Position numbers and translations under genes: made by a program
Notes under the pieces: generated by a model
The model's database searches: none
The model's input: the letters and a program-made list of their open reading frames with translations, nothing else
Told to the model about the DNA's origin: nothing
Shown: positions 34,039 through 42,718 of the stretch, in pieces
How positions within the stretch are numbered: position 1 is the stretch's first letter
Layout of the letters: each line of letters opens with the position of its first letter
NCBI GenBank assembly: GCA_026126305.1
Contig: JAHCJI010000017.1
Coordinates: forward strand, 1 to 50,056
Reading direction: 5' to 3'
Origin: Phycisphaeraceae bacterium
GTDB lineage: Bacteria; Planctomycetota; Phycisphaerae; Phycisphaerales; UBA1924
DNA: 50,056 nt

Positions 34039-34283
34039 CACGCACTTCCGCGTCCCGCGGGCACCCCGCCCGCGACCACACTGAGGCCCGCATCGCCGGG
34101 CAGTTCAACTCTCGCGGCAGAAGAATCCGAGAGCGCGTCGCCGCCTGGATCGCTCCGCTCGATGACCCGGGCCAGCCCGGCCCCGAGCAGGTTGACGAGC
34201 TCCCGACGCCTCCACTCGGGCGGCTCGGTCGCCCGGCAGGGTCGCCGGCGGCGGGGCGGGGCTGGCGTGCGTGTTTCGTCCAT
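34038..34283 (-). CDS. Small protein, first gene of the recombinase module
   Basis: This 81-residue protein starts at ATG 34283 and ends in a TGATG overlap with the DUF2924 gene. The N terminus is basic and Pro/Arg-rich, followed by WRRRELVNLLGAGLARVIE and an acidic/Gly-rich tail. No family is recognised with confidence. The strict overlap with the next two genes supports it as a real member of a four-gene recombinase operon. Confidence 0.65.
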   Translation of the reverse strand: MDETRTPAPPRRRRPCRATEPPEWRRRELVNLLGAGLARVIERSDPGGDALSDSSAARVELPGDAGLSVVAGGVPAGRGSA

Positions 34284-34373
34284 GAGGATGCCTCCTTGTC
34301 CCAGGCTGGCTGTTCACCAGTGGGGGCACCCTCTTTGTCTGCGCGCGGGGGGTGGGGTGTTGCAGGGCTGTGT

Positions 34374-34403
34374 TTGGCATTGGCGAGGCTAACGAGATAT
34401 GCT
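34374..34403 (+). promoter_or_regulatory. Candidate promoter for the AlbA_2/ATP-binding gene
   Basis: TTGGCA (34374-34379) and TATGCT (34398-34403) are separated by 18 bases in the divergent region between the recombinase operon and the + strand gene at 34561. The predicted leader is about 150 bases. The match is only moderate. Confidence 0.3.
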
Positions 34404-34560
34404 CCGCTACGACCATGATTGAGCAGATCCAAAATCTCGAGCAACTCGAGCGGGAACGGTTCGGCAGCCGGCTGGATCCCGCGCGATGGCAGACTGAGCT
34501 CCGGTGCGGCACGCCAGGCTTGACTTGGCTTCGCGCCGATGCAGCTCGTGGGAGGCGCCC

Positions 34561-36459
34561 ATGAGGAGCGCAATCGAGCTCATCGAAGAGCTCAACGCCG
34601 TAGATGAGTCCGTGACGATTGAGGCGAAAGCCGGATCAGAAGTCGGCAAGTCCATCATCGAGACGGTCTGCGCCTTCTCGAATGAGCCTGGACTGGGCGG
34701 GGGCTATCTGCTGCTCGGCGTCGAGCGGGTCCGGCAACAGGACCAACTCTTCGACTTGGGCTACGAGGCTTCCGGGTTGGCCGAACCCGAGAAGGTGCAG
34801 GCAGACCTGGCCTCGCAATGCGCATCGATGCTGAGCATCCGCGTGCGCCCAGAGATCCACGTCGAGAAGGTTGGGGACGCTCCAGTCGTCGTGGCGTTTA
34901 TTCCCGAGGCGTCGCCGACCGACAAGCCTGTCTACATCACGAGCAAGGGGCTACCGAAGGGCGCGTTCCGCCGCATTGGCCCAGCGGATCTTACTTGCAC
35001 CGAAGATGATCTCATCGTGCTCTACGAGGGGCATCACGCCGAGACGTACGACACGACAATCATCAGGGATGGGACCCTTGCCGACATTGATCCTGGAGCG
35101 ATCAACGAGTACCGCACACTGCGGGCGAAAGTGAACGCGAACGCCGAAGAGCTCAGCTGGTCCGACGATGACCTGTTGCGTGCCTTCGCGTGCGTTCGGG
35201 AAGAAGGTGGCGTGGTCCGGCCGACGGTCGCCGGCGTACTTCTCTTTGGTACGCCTATGGCTCTTCGCCGGTGCTTCCCCATGGTGCGGGTGGACTACAT
35301 CCGCGTGCCCGGCCGGGAGTGGGTGAAAGACCCGGATCGCCGTTTTGACACGGTGGAGATCCGCGCACCGCTGATCCCCGCTATCCGGCGCGCCACTAAC
35401 GCAATCCTCGATGATCTGCCAAAGTCTTTCTCGTTGCCATCTGGCGAAATTCAGAGCACCGATGAGCCCATCCTCCCGCTGAGGGTGATTCGCGAGGCTG
35501 TGGTGAACGCGGTGATGCACCGAAGCTATCGCATCCAAGGCGCGCCAACGCAGATCATCCGGTACGCGAACCGGCTGGAGATCCGCAACCCGGGGCATTC
35601 ACTCAAGGCAGAGGACCAACTTGGGCAGCCTGGCTCGCAGACGCGGAATCCGAAGATTGCCGCGGTGCTGCACGAGGTGAATATCGCCGAGACGAAGGGC
35701 TCGGGCATCCGGGTCATGCGGGAACTGATGCAGCGCAGCAACCTGCTTCCCCCCACGCTGGATTCCAGTCGGCAGCCAGACCAGTTCGTGGCGACATTCC
35801 TCTTCCACCACTTCCTAGGGCCCGAGGACGTAGCATGGCTTGGCGGTCTGACAGCCGAAAAGCTGACAGACGAGGAATCGCGGGCTCTCGTGTTTGTTCG
35901 CGAGACCGGAGCAATCGACAATGCCACCTATCGCGAGATCAACGCGGCCGACACGCTCGATGCCTCCATGCACCTACGGCGGCTTCGTGACCTGAAGCTC
36001 CTTGAGAAGAAGGGGTCAGGAAGCAGGACCTACTACGAACCGGGCGAGGCCTTCGTATCGGCTCCAGCGTCCGCGTTAGGGACTGGGAAGGGTTATCGCG
36101 ATCATCCCAGCACGCAAAGTCACCAGGTGGCCGCACAAAGTCACCTGCCTGAGACCCAAAGTCACCAGGTGGAACCTCGGCTGGTGACCCAAGATGACCT
36201 CCCGCCCGAGCTGTCCGAACGTCTCCCAAAGGCCGGCCAGCGGCCCGGTCGTGAGGCGCTGCGGACACTGATCGTTGATCTATGCACCGCCTATCCCTTG
36301 ACGGCCAGAAATCTGGCAGCTCTACTCGGCCGGCGTGACCACAAGCCGCTGATCCGCGATCACCTCAGCCCGCTGATCGAAGCCGGGCGCTTGTGCTACA
36401 CCATTCCCGAGATGTCCAAGCACCCCAGCCAGGCCTACGTGGCAGCATCGCAGCAATAG
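34561..36459 (+). CDS. AlbA_2 (Schlafen-type) / HATPase_c_4 ATP-binding protein
   Basis: ATG 34561 gives 632 residues. The N-terminal AlbA_2/divergent AAA_4 domain includes ESVTIEAKAGSEVGKSIIET and CAFSNEPGLGGGYLLLGV. Around residues 310-390 a HATPase_c_4 region appears: LPLRVIREAVVNAVMHRSY, then RLEIRNPGHSL and NPKIAAVLHEVNIAETKGSG. The C-terminal part has two winged-helix-like segments separated by a linker with three 7-residue TQSHQV-type repeats. Family members act as transcriptional regulators or defence-associated Schlafen-like nucleases; which applies is not clear. It is a single + strand gene between two minus-strand blocks. Confidence 0.85.
   Translation: MRSAIELIEELNAVDESVTIEAKAGSEVGKSIIETVCAFSNEPGLGGGYLLLGVERVRQQDQLFDLGYEASGLAEPEKVQADLASQCASMLSIRVRPEIHVEKVGDAPVVVAFIPEASPTDKPVYITSKGLPKGAFRRIGPADLTCTEDDLIVLYEGHHAETYDTTIIRDGTLADIDPGAINEYRTLRAKVNANAEELSWSDDDLLRAFACVREEGGVVRPTVAGVLLFGTPMALRRCFPMVRVDYIRVPGREWVKDPDRRFDTVEIRAPLIPAIRRATNAILDDLPKSFSLPSGEIQSTDEPILPLRVIREAVVNAVMHRSYRIQGAPTQIIRYANRLEIRNPGHSLKAEDQLGQPGSQTRNPKIAAVLHEVNIAETKGSGIRVMRELMQRSNLLPPTLDSSRQPDQFVATFLFHHFLGPEDVAWLGGLTAEKLTDEESRALVFVRETGAIDNATYREINAADTLDASMHLRRLRDLKLLEKKGSGSRTYYEPGEAFVSAPASALGTGKGYRDHPSTQSHQVAAQSHLPETQSHQVEPRLVTQDDLPPELSERLPKAGQRPGREALRTLIVDLCTAYPLTARNLAALLGRRDHKPLIRDHLSPLIEAGRLCYTIPEMSKHPSQAYVAASQQ
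36112..36174 (+). repeat. Three tandem 21-base repeats coding TQSHQV-type heptads
   Basis: Three in-frame 21-base units each contain CAAAGTCACC; they start at 36112, 36133 and 36154. They encode TQSHQVA, AQSHLPE and TQSHQVE in the linker between domains of the AlbA_2 protein. The exact period and nucleotide conservation suggest recent duplication. Confidence 0.85.
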
Positions 36460-36681
36460 GTCGCGCGGCATGTGCCCCGTTCTCGAAACTGGCACCTCAA
36501 GCACCCATTCCTCTCCCCTCCGTTAACCGGCACCCAGAGAGCGCGAGAGTCTCGCCCCCGAAGGCCCGCCCCGCCCCGGGTTCCGCTCGCCACCTACAAC
36601 TCTCCCCCAAAACCGAGAGAGCCCAACCCCCGCCCCCGACGCCCCAGCGGGGCCGCTTCGGGCCCGAACCAGTCAACAAAC

Positions 36682-36708
36682 AGGCCCGCATCCTACGGAC
36701 ACGGGCCT
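36682..36708 (-). terminator. Hairpin with T-rich tail ending the GIY-YIG operon
   Basis: AGGCCCG (36682-36688) pairs with CGGGCCT (36702-36708), loop of 13. Read on the minus strand the stem is followed by GTTTGTTGACT, a T-rich stretch, 129 bases beyond the GIY-YIG stop. This fits an intrinsic terminator for the minus-strand operon. Confidence 0.5.
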
Positions 36709-36725
36709 TGAAAGCTCCCCGAGAG

Positions 36726-36745
36726 CAACCCTCTTCGGAGGGTTG
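36726..36745. terminator. Perfect 8-bp stem with UUCG tetraloop
   Basis: CAACCCTC-TTCG-GAGGGTTG forms a perfect 8-bp stem closed by the very stable C(UUCG)G tetraloop. There is no strong T-run on either side, so it may be a terminator, an mRNA 3'-end stabiliser, or both. Confidence 0.5.
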
Positions 36746-36836
36746 GGAATGGCCTTGCCGGTGCCAGAACGCCACTTCTGGACCATTCGCGCCAGCGCTC
36801 TCGGTTTAATACCGTCCAGCACCCGTCCGGCTCGCC

Positions 36837-37694
36837 TTATGGCCTGGTGTTCTTTCGGTACACCTCATCCAGGGTCTGCCCCTTGGCATTCCTCCACTCC
36901 ACCCATCCGTTGGCGCTGCCGCCGGACACAATCGCGGCTGCCGCGCTGGGCGAACTGAACGCCATGTCCCGCTCGAAGCGGTACCCATCCTTGGCGGGGG
37001 CAAGCACGCCAGAGCCAATCAACTCCTCTCGCTTCGGTTCAACCATGTCGTGGGACGAGGATGTGGTTTCCCGCCGAGCAAGCGACCCCTTGAGCACGAC
37101 GAATCCCTCCTCGTTGTAGACGCCGCGAGCATCGGCTCCGCCTCGCCTGCAATAGAACATGGAGTCGGCCTCGGCCGCGCGGTTGGCAGCAGGCTCGAAG
37201 ATTGGGAACCCGAGGGTGTTGAGCAGCACCTCGGCCGTCTCGAACACCTCCGCCACGTCTGCCTGCATCCACTCCGGGACGTTCGGCTCCCCTCCGGCAT
37301 TGCCGTTGTCGAGCTGGTAACGGCCCGCGATGTTCGCCTTGTCGATCGCGATCCACTCGAGCAGTTTCCCGTGCGCCTTCGTGAAGCTGCCGGTGCGTGA
37401 CACGATCGCCACCGCGATATTCCAGAAGTCCTTGTTCTTGTTGTGCTGCTTCAGCCTGACACAGCAGTCATCGGCCTCACCGATGTACGCCACCGGCAGA
37501 CCACCCGCCTCACTCTCCCCGAACAGGAAGTACAGCCCCACGCCGCCGAGTTCTGGACGGGAGAGCGCCTCCTCGATCTTGGCCCTCGGCACCACGACGG
37601 CCTGAACGATCCGCGTGGTGATCTCGGCGATGCGCACCCCGCGAGGTTCACCGTTGGGACAGTAGATCTGGATCGTCTTGCCAAGCGGCTTCAT
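36837..37694 (-). CDS. GIY-YIG nuclease with C-terminal DUF4357
   Basis: This 285-residue protein has a GIY-YIG domain at about 45-125: GVGLYFLFGE (GLY in place of GIY), PVAYIGEADD (YIG at 70-72), Arg80 in CVRLKQHNK, and the likely metal-binding Glu in HGKLLEWIAID. The C terminus contains DUF4357 (FSSPSAAAAIVSGGSANGW, then EWRNAKGQTLDEVYRK). GIY-YIG/DUF4357 proteins are often found beside restriction-modification genes. It is the last gene of the minus-strand defence series, 56 bases after the type III Res gene, and may add a second nuclease activity. Confidence 0.88.
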   Translation of the reverse strand: MKPLGKTIQIYCPNGEPRGVRIAEITTRIVQAVVVPRAKIEEALSRPELGGVGLYFLFGESEAGGLPVAYIGEADDCCVRLKQHNKNKDFWNIAVAIVSRTGSFTKAHGKLLEWIAIDKANIAGRYQLDNGNAGGEPNVPEWMQADVAEVFETAEVLLNTLGFPIFEPAANRAAEADSMFYCRRGGADARGVYNEEGFVVLKGSLARRETTSSSHDMVEPKREELIGSGVLAPAKDGYRFERDMAFSSPSAAAAIVSGGSANGWVEWRNAKGQTLDEVYRKNTRP

Positions 37695-37750
37695 GACGGC
37701 ATCTCCGGCAACGCGGCTTCAGCGGCCTCGCGCCCCACGCGGCCCTGCTC

Positions 37751-40700
37751 TCAAACGTCCTTGGCCTCCACCACCACGTCGAACGGCACTCCGATGGTCT
37801 CGAAGTGCTTCTTCCCGCAGTTGACCTTGTCCGCCTCCGCCGTCCGAAGTTTCAGGAAGTTGCGGGTGCCCTTGGTCTCGCGCACGAGGTAGAGGGCCTG
37901 GCCGTCGTGCTTCAGGATGGCCCAGTCGGGGTTGTATGTCCCGATCGGCGTCTCGATCTTGAACCAGCTCGGGAGCTTCACGAAGAGCTTGATGTCCTCG
38001 CGCTGGTCCAGTTGTTCGGCGAACTTCCGCTCCACGTCCGAGTCGTAGACGACGTACTCGTACACCGACTTAGACACCTTCACGGCGGTCAGGTAGTTGA
38101 TCAACTCCTCGTCTTTGAAGAGTATCTGCTCCCATTCCGCCTCCGACCCCGACCCGACGATCCGCTCGTACTTGATGCCATCGACCAGCAGGCGATGGAG
38201 TTCGTGCTTTAGGATCGCGGCCACCTCGTCCATGAACCGCTGTGGGTTGTTGAAGAACTCGTCGAGGCGCCCCGACTCCTTCAGCACGCGGAAGATGGTC
38301 GAGCGCGTCAGTTCAGTCTCGTTCTGGAGGTACGCCAGCACGTCGGGGATGGGCCGGTTTGCCTGCTCGACCTGTTCCACGGCGGCGCTGATCGCCGTAG
38401 CCACCACGCCGCCCTTCTTGACCTGGACGCCCCCGGTCTGGACCGCGATCTTTGGCTTCTCGATCCGCGGCATCTTGACCTTGATCGTCTGCACCGCCCG
38501 GCGCACGAGCTCATCGGTCTCGAACTCGACGCGGTAGGTCGTCTTGGGCTTGATGCGGTCCCAGAGCGCCGCGAACTCGGGGGTGAGGATGACCTCCTTG
38601 CGCAGACGGTTGGTCTTCTCGTCCTTCTCTCGCCGGACATGGTGCTCGATCTGGTAGGACGACAACAGGTCCGTGACCGCCGTCGTCAGAGAGCGATACC
38701 CCTCTGGCAGGTCGAGATTGAACGACGGCGCTTTGGGGTCAAACGCCGGCTGGATCTTACCCTCCGCGTCCAGGAACCCCTGCTGGACGAGTGACTCGCG
38801 GATCTTCTCGGCAGCGTCGCGACCAATCGCCACGGGTACGTCATCGATCACCTGGGACAGTTTGGAGAGGGCCGTCATGGGGACGCGCCCGAAGGTCACG
38901 CCGCAGTCCTCGGCGTACTCCCGCTGAAGGGCCTTGGCGAAGTCCTCGTAGCTCTCGTTCGCCATGACGTAGAGCTTGTTCACCGATTCGTCGAATACGC
39001 GCTTGCCCTCGGCATCCACGGGTAGCCGGAGTCCGCGGCCGATCTCCTGCCGCTTCTTGATCGCGCTGGTCGTCTCGTTGAGCGTGCAAATCTGGAAGAC
39101 GTTGGGATTGTCCCAGCCCTCCCGCAGCGCCGAGTGGCTGAAGATGAAGCGCAGCGGCTCATCAACGGAGAGCAGCCGCTCCTTCTCCTTCATGATCAGG
39201 GCGTAGGTATCGTCGTCGGCCTGGGTATCGCCGCGGGTGTCCTTGGCGATCCCCTTCTTGTCCTGGCTGAAGTACCCGTTGTGGAGCGACTCCACGGGGA
39301 GTTTGAGCCACTCGATGGCCTTGAACCGCTCGTCCTTGGCGAGGTCGGCCAGAGCCGCCTCGAACTCGACGGCGAACTTACCCTTCACGGGCTTGCCATC
39401 GGCACCGTAGTCGCGGTAGTTGGCGACGCGGTCGATGAAGAACAGGCTGAGGACCTTGACGGCGCCGCCCGGCCCCAGCGATTCGCGGGCCTCGCGGATG
39501 CGGACCTCTTTGGTGAGGTGCGCCTCCACGGTCTTCTTGATCTGCACCTTCCAGACATCGTCACGGAACCCGCCCGTTTCCGCGCCGAGGCGCAGCGTCC
39601 GGCCGCTGGAGAACCGGATGAACTCGGCCCCCGGCTCGGCGTTGATCTCGGCGATCTCGTAGCCGTGCTGGTACTCCGCGCGCTCATTGGAAAGGCTGAA
39701 CAGGTCAGAAGCCTGTTTGACAGTGACCAACTTCGGCTTGGGGCCGTCGGCACCCTGCACCAGGATGCGCAGTTTGGCTCGGATACTCGGCTTGTAGTCG
39801 ATGGCCTCGACGCGGACGAAGGCGTTACCGCTGGCCCCGTCGCCGCCCTTCTCTTTGGCGCTGGAGACGATGATCTGCTTGACGAGCCGGAGTTCAAACG
39901 CCTTGACGGGGTCCAGGCGGTACACCAGGTTGTACGGGTTTCGGTGCGTCGCGGAGCAACGGAGCGTGCACAGCGGGTTCAGGGCCTTGATCGCTTCCTG
40001 CGCCTTGTCAGTCGAGTCCACGCTCTGGGGCTCGTCGATGATCACGATCGGGCGGGCCGCTTGAACGTACTCGATCCAGGCCCGCCCCCCCGCGCCATCG
40101 CGATCCTGGAAGATGACGTTGCTCTTCCGCCGCTCCTCTTCCGACTCCGCGTCGGAGAAGTTCTTGCGGAACGCATCGATGTTGATCACCATGATCTGCG
40201 GTATCACGCCTGTGGCGAATGACCGTAGACGCGGCGCTCCCTTTGCCGAGTAGACAAAGTGCTCGATGGGTTGACTGAAGAGTGCCTTGAAGTGCTCCGC
40301 CGTGACCTGGAGGTTCTTGAGGACGCCTTCGCGGATCGCCACGCTGGGGACGACGATGACGTACTTCGAGAAGCCGTACCGCCGGTGCAGTTCGAAGATG
40401 GTGCGGAGGTAGACGTAGGTCTTCCCCGTCCCGGTCTCCATCTCGACCGAGAAGTGTGGGCACCTGCGGCTCTGGTTGAGGGGACCATCAAAGAGGTCCC
40501 ACGCCTCCAGGGGTGCCTTCGGGTCCGCGACCTCGATGTCGTTGCGGTCCTGGACCTTCCGGGCGTTCTCGCGGAGACGGTCGTCGTCGATCAGCAACTG
40601 GTTCCCGACGCCGAGTTCGGTCTGCTGGAGGCCGGCGAACATTCCCGCCTCGGCCCCGGCCCTTCCGAGGTCGATGACCGAGAACTCGGCCATGCCGCGG

Positions 40701-40780
40701 GGCTGCCCGTCGAAGAGGTCGGCCAGCGCGTTGACCGCGTCGATTTGGAACTGCTGGTTGGCGTCGAACTGGAGTTTCAT
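37751..40780 (-). CDS. res: Type III restriction enzyme, Res subunit
   Basis: This 1009-residue SF2 translocase-nuclease has Walker A METGTGKT (114-121), motif II DEPQSVD (DEPQ at 249-252, diagnostic for type III Res), motif III LRCSATHRN, and helicase block SHSALREGWDNPNVFQICTL with EIGRGLRLPVD. The C-terminal PD-(D/E)XK nuclease shows NPDWAIL (Asp952) and VRETKGTRNF (Glu969, Lys971). In complex with Mod, Res cuts unmethylated DNA at a distance from paired recognition sites. It lies 18 bases after mod, and its length and motifs are intact. Confidence 0.94.
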   Translation of the reverse strand: MKLQFDANQQFQIDAVNALADLFDGQPRGMAEFSVIDLGRAGAEAGMFAGLQQTELGVGNQLLIDDDRLRENARKVQDRNDIEVADPKAPLEAWDLFDGPLNQSRRCPHFSVEMETGTGKTYVYLRTIFELHRRYGFSKYVIVVPSVAIREGVLKNLQVTAEHFKALFSQPIEHFVYSAKGAPRLRSFATGVIPQIMVINIDAFRKNFSDAESEEERRKSNVIFQDRDGAGGRAWIEYVQAARPIVIIDEPQSVDSTDKAQEAIKALNPLCTLRCSATHRNPYNLVYRLDPVKAFELRLVKQIIVSSAKEKGGDGASGNAFVRVEAIDYKPSIRAKLRILVQGADGPKPKLVTVKQASDLFSLSNERAEYQHGYEIAEINAEPGAEFIRFSSGRTLRLGAETGGFRDDVWKVQIKKTVEAHLTKEVRIREARESLGPGGAVKVLSLFFIDRVANYRDYGADGKPVKGKFAVEFEAALADLAKDERFKAIEWLKLPVESLHNGYFSQDKKGIAKDTRGDTQADDDTYALIMKEKERLLSVDEPLRFIFSHSALREGWDNPNVFQICTLNETTSAIKKRQEIGRGLRLPVDAEGKRVFDESVNKLYVMANESYEDFAKALQREYAEDCGVTFGRVPMTALSKLSQVIDDVPVAIGRDAAEKIRESLVQQGFLDAEGKIQPAFDPKAPSFNLDLPEGYRSLTTAVTDLLSSYQIEHHVRREKDEKTNRLRKEVILTPEFAALWDRIKPKTTYRVEFETDELVRRAVQTIKVKMPRIEKPKIAVQTGGVQVKKGGVVATAISAAVEQVEQANRPIPDVLAYLQNETELTRSTIFRVLKESGRLDEFFNNPQRFMDEVAAILKHELHRLLVDGIKYERIVGSGSEAEWEQILFKDEELINYLTAVKVSKSVYEYVVYDSDVERKFAEQLDQREDIKLFVKLPSWFKIETPIGTYNPDWAILKHDGQALYLVRETKGTRNFLKLRTAEADKVNCGKKHFETIGVPFDVVVEAKDV

Positions 40781-40798
40781 GGCGGAGCGCTTCCCGGA

Positions 40799-42718
40799 TC
40801 AGACCGTCTTGAAACTCCCGATCCCTTTGGTCTTGAAGGTCTGCACGGCGTTGGTCTTAAGTTGATCGTTGCCGGCGAACCCGGCGTCTAGGCAGACGAC
40901 CCGTTCGGGCTTCTTGTCGGCGATGGCCCGGATGACCTCCAGCGTGAGGGGTCGCTCCAAGCAGAGCATGAGCGCCCCGCCGGCGACGCTGTAGACCTTC
41001 TTGCTCGCCAGCGTCAGCGTCTCGATGGGCGTCGTCAGCGGGAAGCCGCTCTTGAGCAGGATCTCGTAGAGCAGGTCGTCCTCCGTGCGGCCTTCACGGA
41101 TGTGCTCCACGTGCAGCTCCATCTGCTCCTCCAGCGCACTGCCGCTCCGAGGGGTGTCTGCATTCCACGACTCGAAACTGGACTGGTCAAGTCTGAAGAC
41201 GCGGAAGCCGGCCCCGCCTGCATTGCTCGACGCCCCGAAGACGCTTCCCTCTTGGGGCAACAACTGCTTGATCGCGCGCCGCACCCGCTCCTTCGTGATG
41301 TCTGCGATGGTCGGATAGTCCTTGCGACCGGTCGGCTCGGGCAGTTGAACGAGGATGAACTGGCGTCTACCCGAGTCCTTGGCATTGAGATCGAGCACAG
41401 CATGACCGGTAGTTCCGGAGCCCGCAAAGAAGTCCAGTATGATGGCCCCATTGGGATCGTGCGCTCCCAACTGAATCATGCGTTGAACCAAGTCGACTGG
41501 TTTCGGATTGTCGAACACAGAAGGCCCAGCTTCATCGCCGAACATCTCCTTCAAGGCGCGTGTAGCGTTCGTCGTCGTATCGAGTTCGTCCCAGAGCGTC
41601 TTGGCGACCTTTCCGCGGTCCTCGGCTTCGCTCAGGAATCGCTTGCGTTGAGGACCGGCTTCACCGCTCGCGCCGAAGACGATTCGGTTCTCTGCCATCA
41701 GCCGCTGAAAAGTGGTGAAATCGTTCTTCCAACTGGCACCAGGATTCGGCCGGTAGGTCTGTCCCGTCTTCGGATTCGTAATCGGGTACAACTGGTTCGG
41801 ACGTTCGCCGCCGACCTGAAACGGATCGGCCTTCCAGGGTCCGCGCGGGTCGTTGTCCGGATTGGCAAACCCGCTACCGTCCTCTGGCAACCGGAAGTGG
41901 GATCGATGCTCGACAAAGTAGTCCTTGTTTCGGGCGTACACGAGGTTGTAGGTATGCGACACCGATACCAGTGCTGTGTTCGTAACCGACTTCGTTGAGT
42001 TCCAGACGAAGCATCCGATGAAATTGTCCTCGCCGAACACCTCGTCCATAAGGTGACGGAGGTTGTGTGCCTCGTCGTCAGAAATGGAAACGAAGATGAC
42101 ACCATCGTCCCGAAGGAGGTTCCTAGCTAGATAGAGGCGAGGAAACATCATCCTCATCCAGTTGCTGTGGAACCGACCATCCATCTCAGTGTTGGTGCCG
42201 AACCTGCGGCCGTCCGAATCGACTTGTCCCGTGAAGGACAGATAGGTCTGCAAGCTCTCGGCGTAGTTGTCCGGATAAATGAAGTCGTTGCCCGTGTTGT
42301 AGGGAGGATCGATGTAAATGACCTTCACCTTGCCGAGATAGGACTTCTGGAGCAGTTTGAGAACTTCGAGATTGTCGCCCTCGATGATCATGTTCTCCGT
42401 GGTGTCCCAGTTCACGCTCTCCTCGGGGCAGGGGCGAAGCGTTCCCATGCTGGGCGTCTGGATCGTCTTGAAGCACTGGGCCTTGCCTGGCCAATGCATT
42501 CCGTATCGCTCCCGTCCCACATCAACGCTGTCGCCCAACGCGAGTCGGAGTTGATCGAAGTCAACGCCGCCCCCTTCCGTGCCGGCTTCTGGAAAGAGAC
42601 GCAGCAGTTCCTCTCGCTTTTGCCTCGCTATGTCAGCGGAGGCCAAGGCGAGTTTCTCGGGAGCAGCAGCGTCGGCAGTGGCTTCTGGCATGGGATTGGC
42701 TTCGGTCCTTGGTTTCAT
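40799..42718 (-). CDS. mod: Type III DNA methyltransferase, Mod subunit
   Basis: This 639-residue beta-class adenine-N6 methyltransferase has motif IV VIYIDPPYNTGNDF (DPPY 137-140) and motif I late in the protein (AIILDFFAGSGTTGHAVLDL). The central region (from about 230) contains the target-recognition part, including KSVTNTALVSVSHTYNLVYA. ENMIIEGDNLEVLKLLQKSY is typical of type III Mod proteins. It gives sequence recognition to the Res-Mod complex and protects host DNA. Its ATG overlaps the stop of the HNH gene (ATGA). Confidence 0.93.
   Translation of the reverse strand: MKPRTEANPMPEATADAAAPEKLALASADIARQKREELLRLFPEAGTEGGGVDFDQLRLALGDSVDVGRERYGMHWPGKAQCFKTIQTPSMGTLRPCPEESVNWDTTENMIIEGDNLEVLKLLQKSYLGKVKVIYIDPPYNTGNDFIYPDNYAESLQTYLSFTGQVDSDGRRFGTNTEMDGRFHSNWMRMMFPRLYLARNLLRDDGVIFVSISDDEAHNLRHLMDEVFGEDNFIGCFVWNSTKSVTNTALVSVSHTYNLVYARNKDYFVEHRSHFRLPEDGSGFANPDNDPRGPWKADPFQVGGERPNQLYPITNPKTGQTYRPNPGASWKNDFTTFQRLMAENRIVFGASGEAGPQRKRFLSEAEDRGKVAKTLWDELDTTTNATRALKEMFGDEAGPSVFDNPKPVDLVQRMIQLGAHDPNGAIILDFFAGSGTTGHAVLDLNAKDSGRRQFILVQLPEPTGRKDYPTIADITKERVRRAIKQLLPQEGSVFGASSNAGGAGFRVFRLDQSSFESWNADTPRSGSALEEQMELHVEHIREGRTEDDLLYEILLKSGFPLTTPIETLTLASKKVYSVAGGALMLCLERPLTLEVIRAIADKKPERVVCLDAGFAGNDQLKTNAVQTFKTKGIGSFKTV

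Larger units (their letters stand above)
36460..36836. other. Convergent intergenic region with several hairpins
   Basis: This 377-base region lies between the 3' ends of the AlbA_2 gene (+) and the GIY-YIG gene (-). No gene is seen. It is C-rich on the + strand and holds at least three hairpins: GCCCC-AGC-GGGGC at 36641-36653, and the two listed as terminators. This fits bidirectional transcription termination. Confidence 0.6.
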
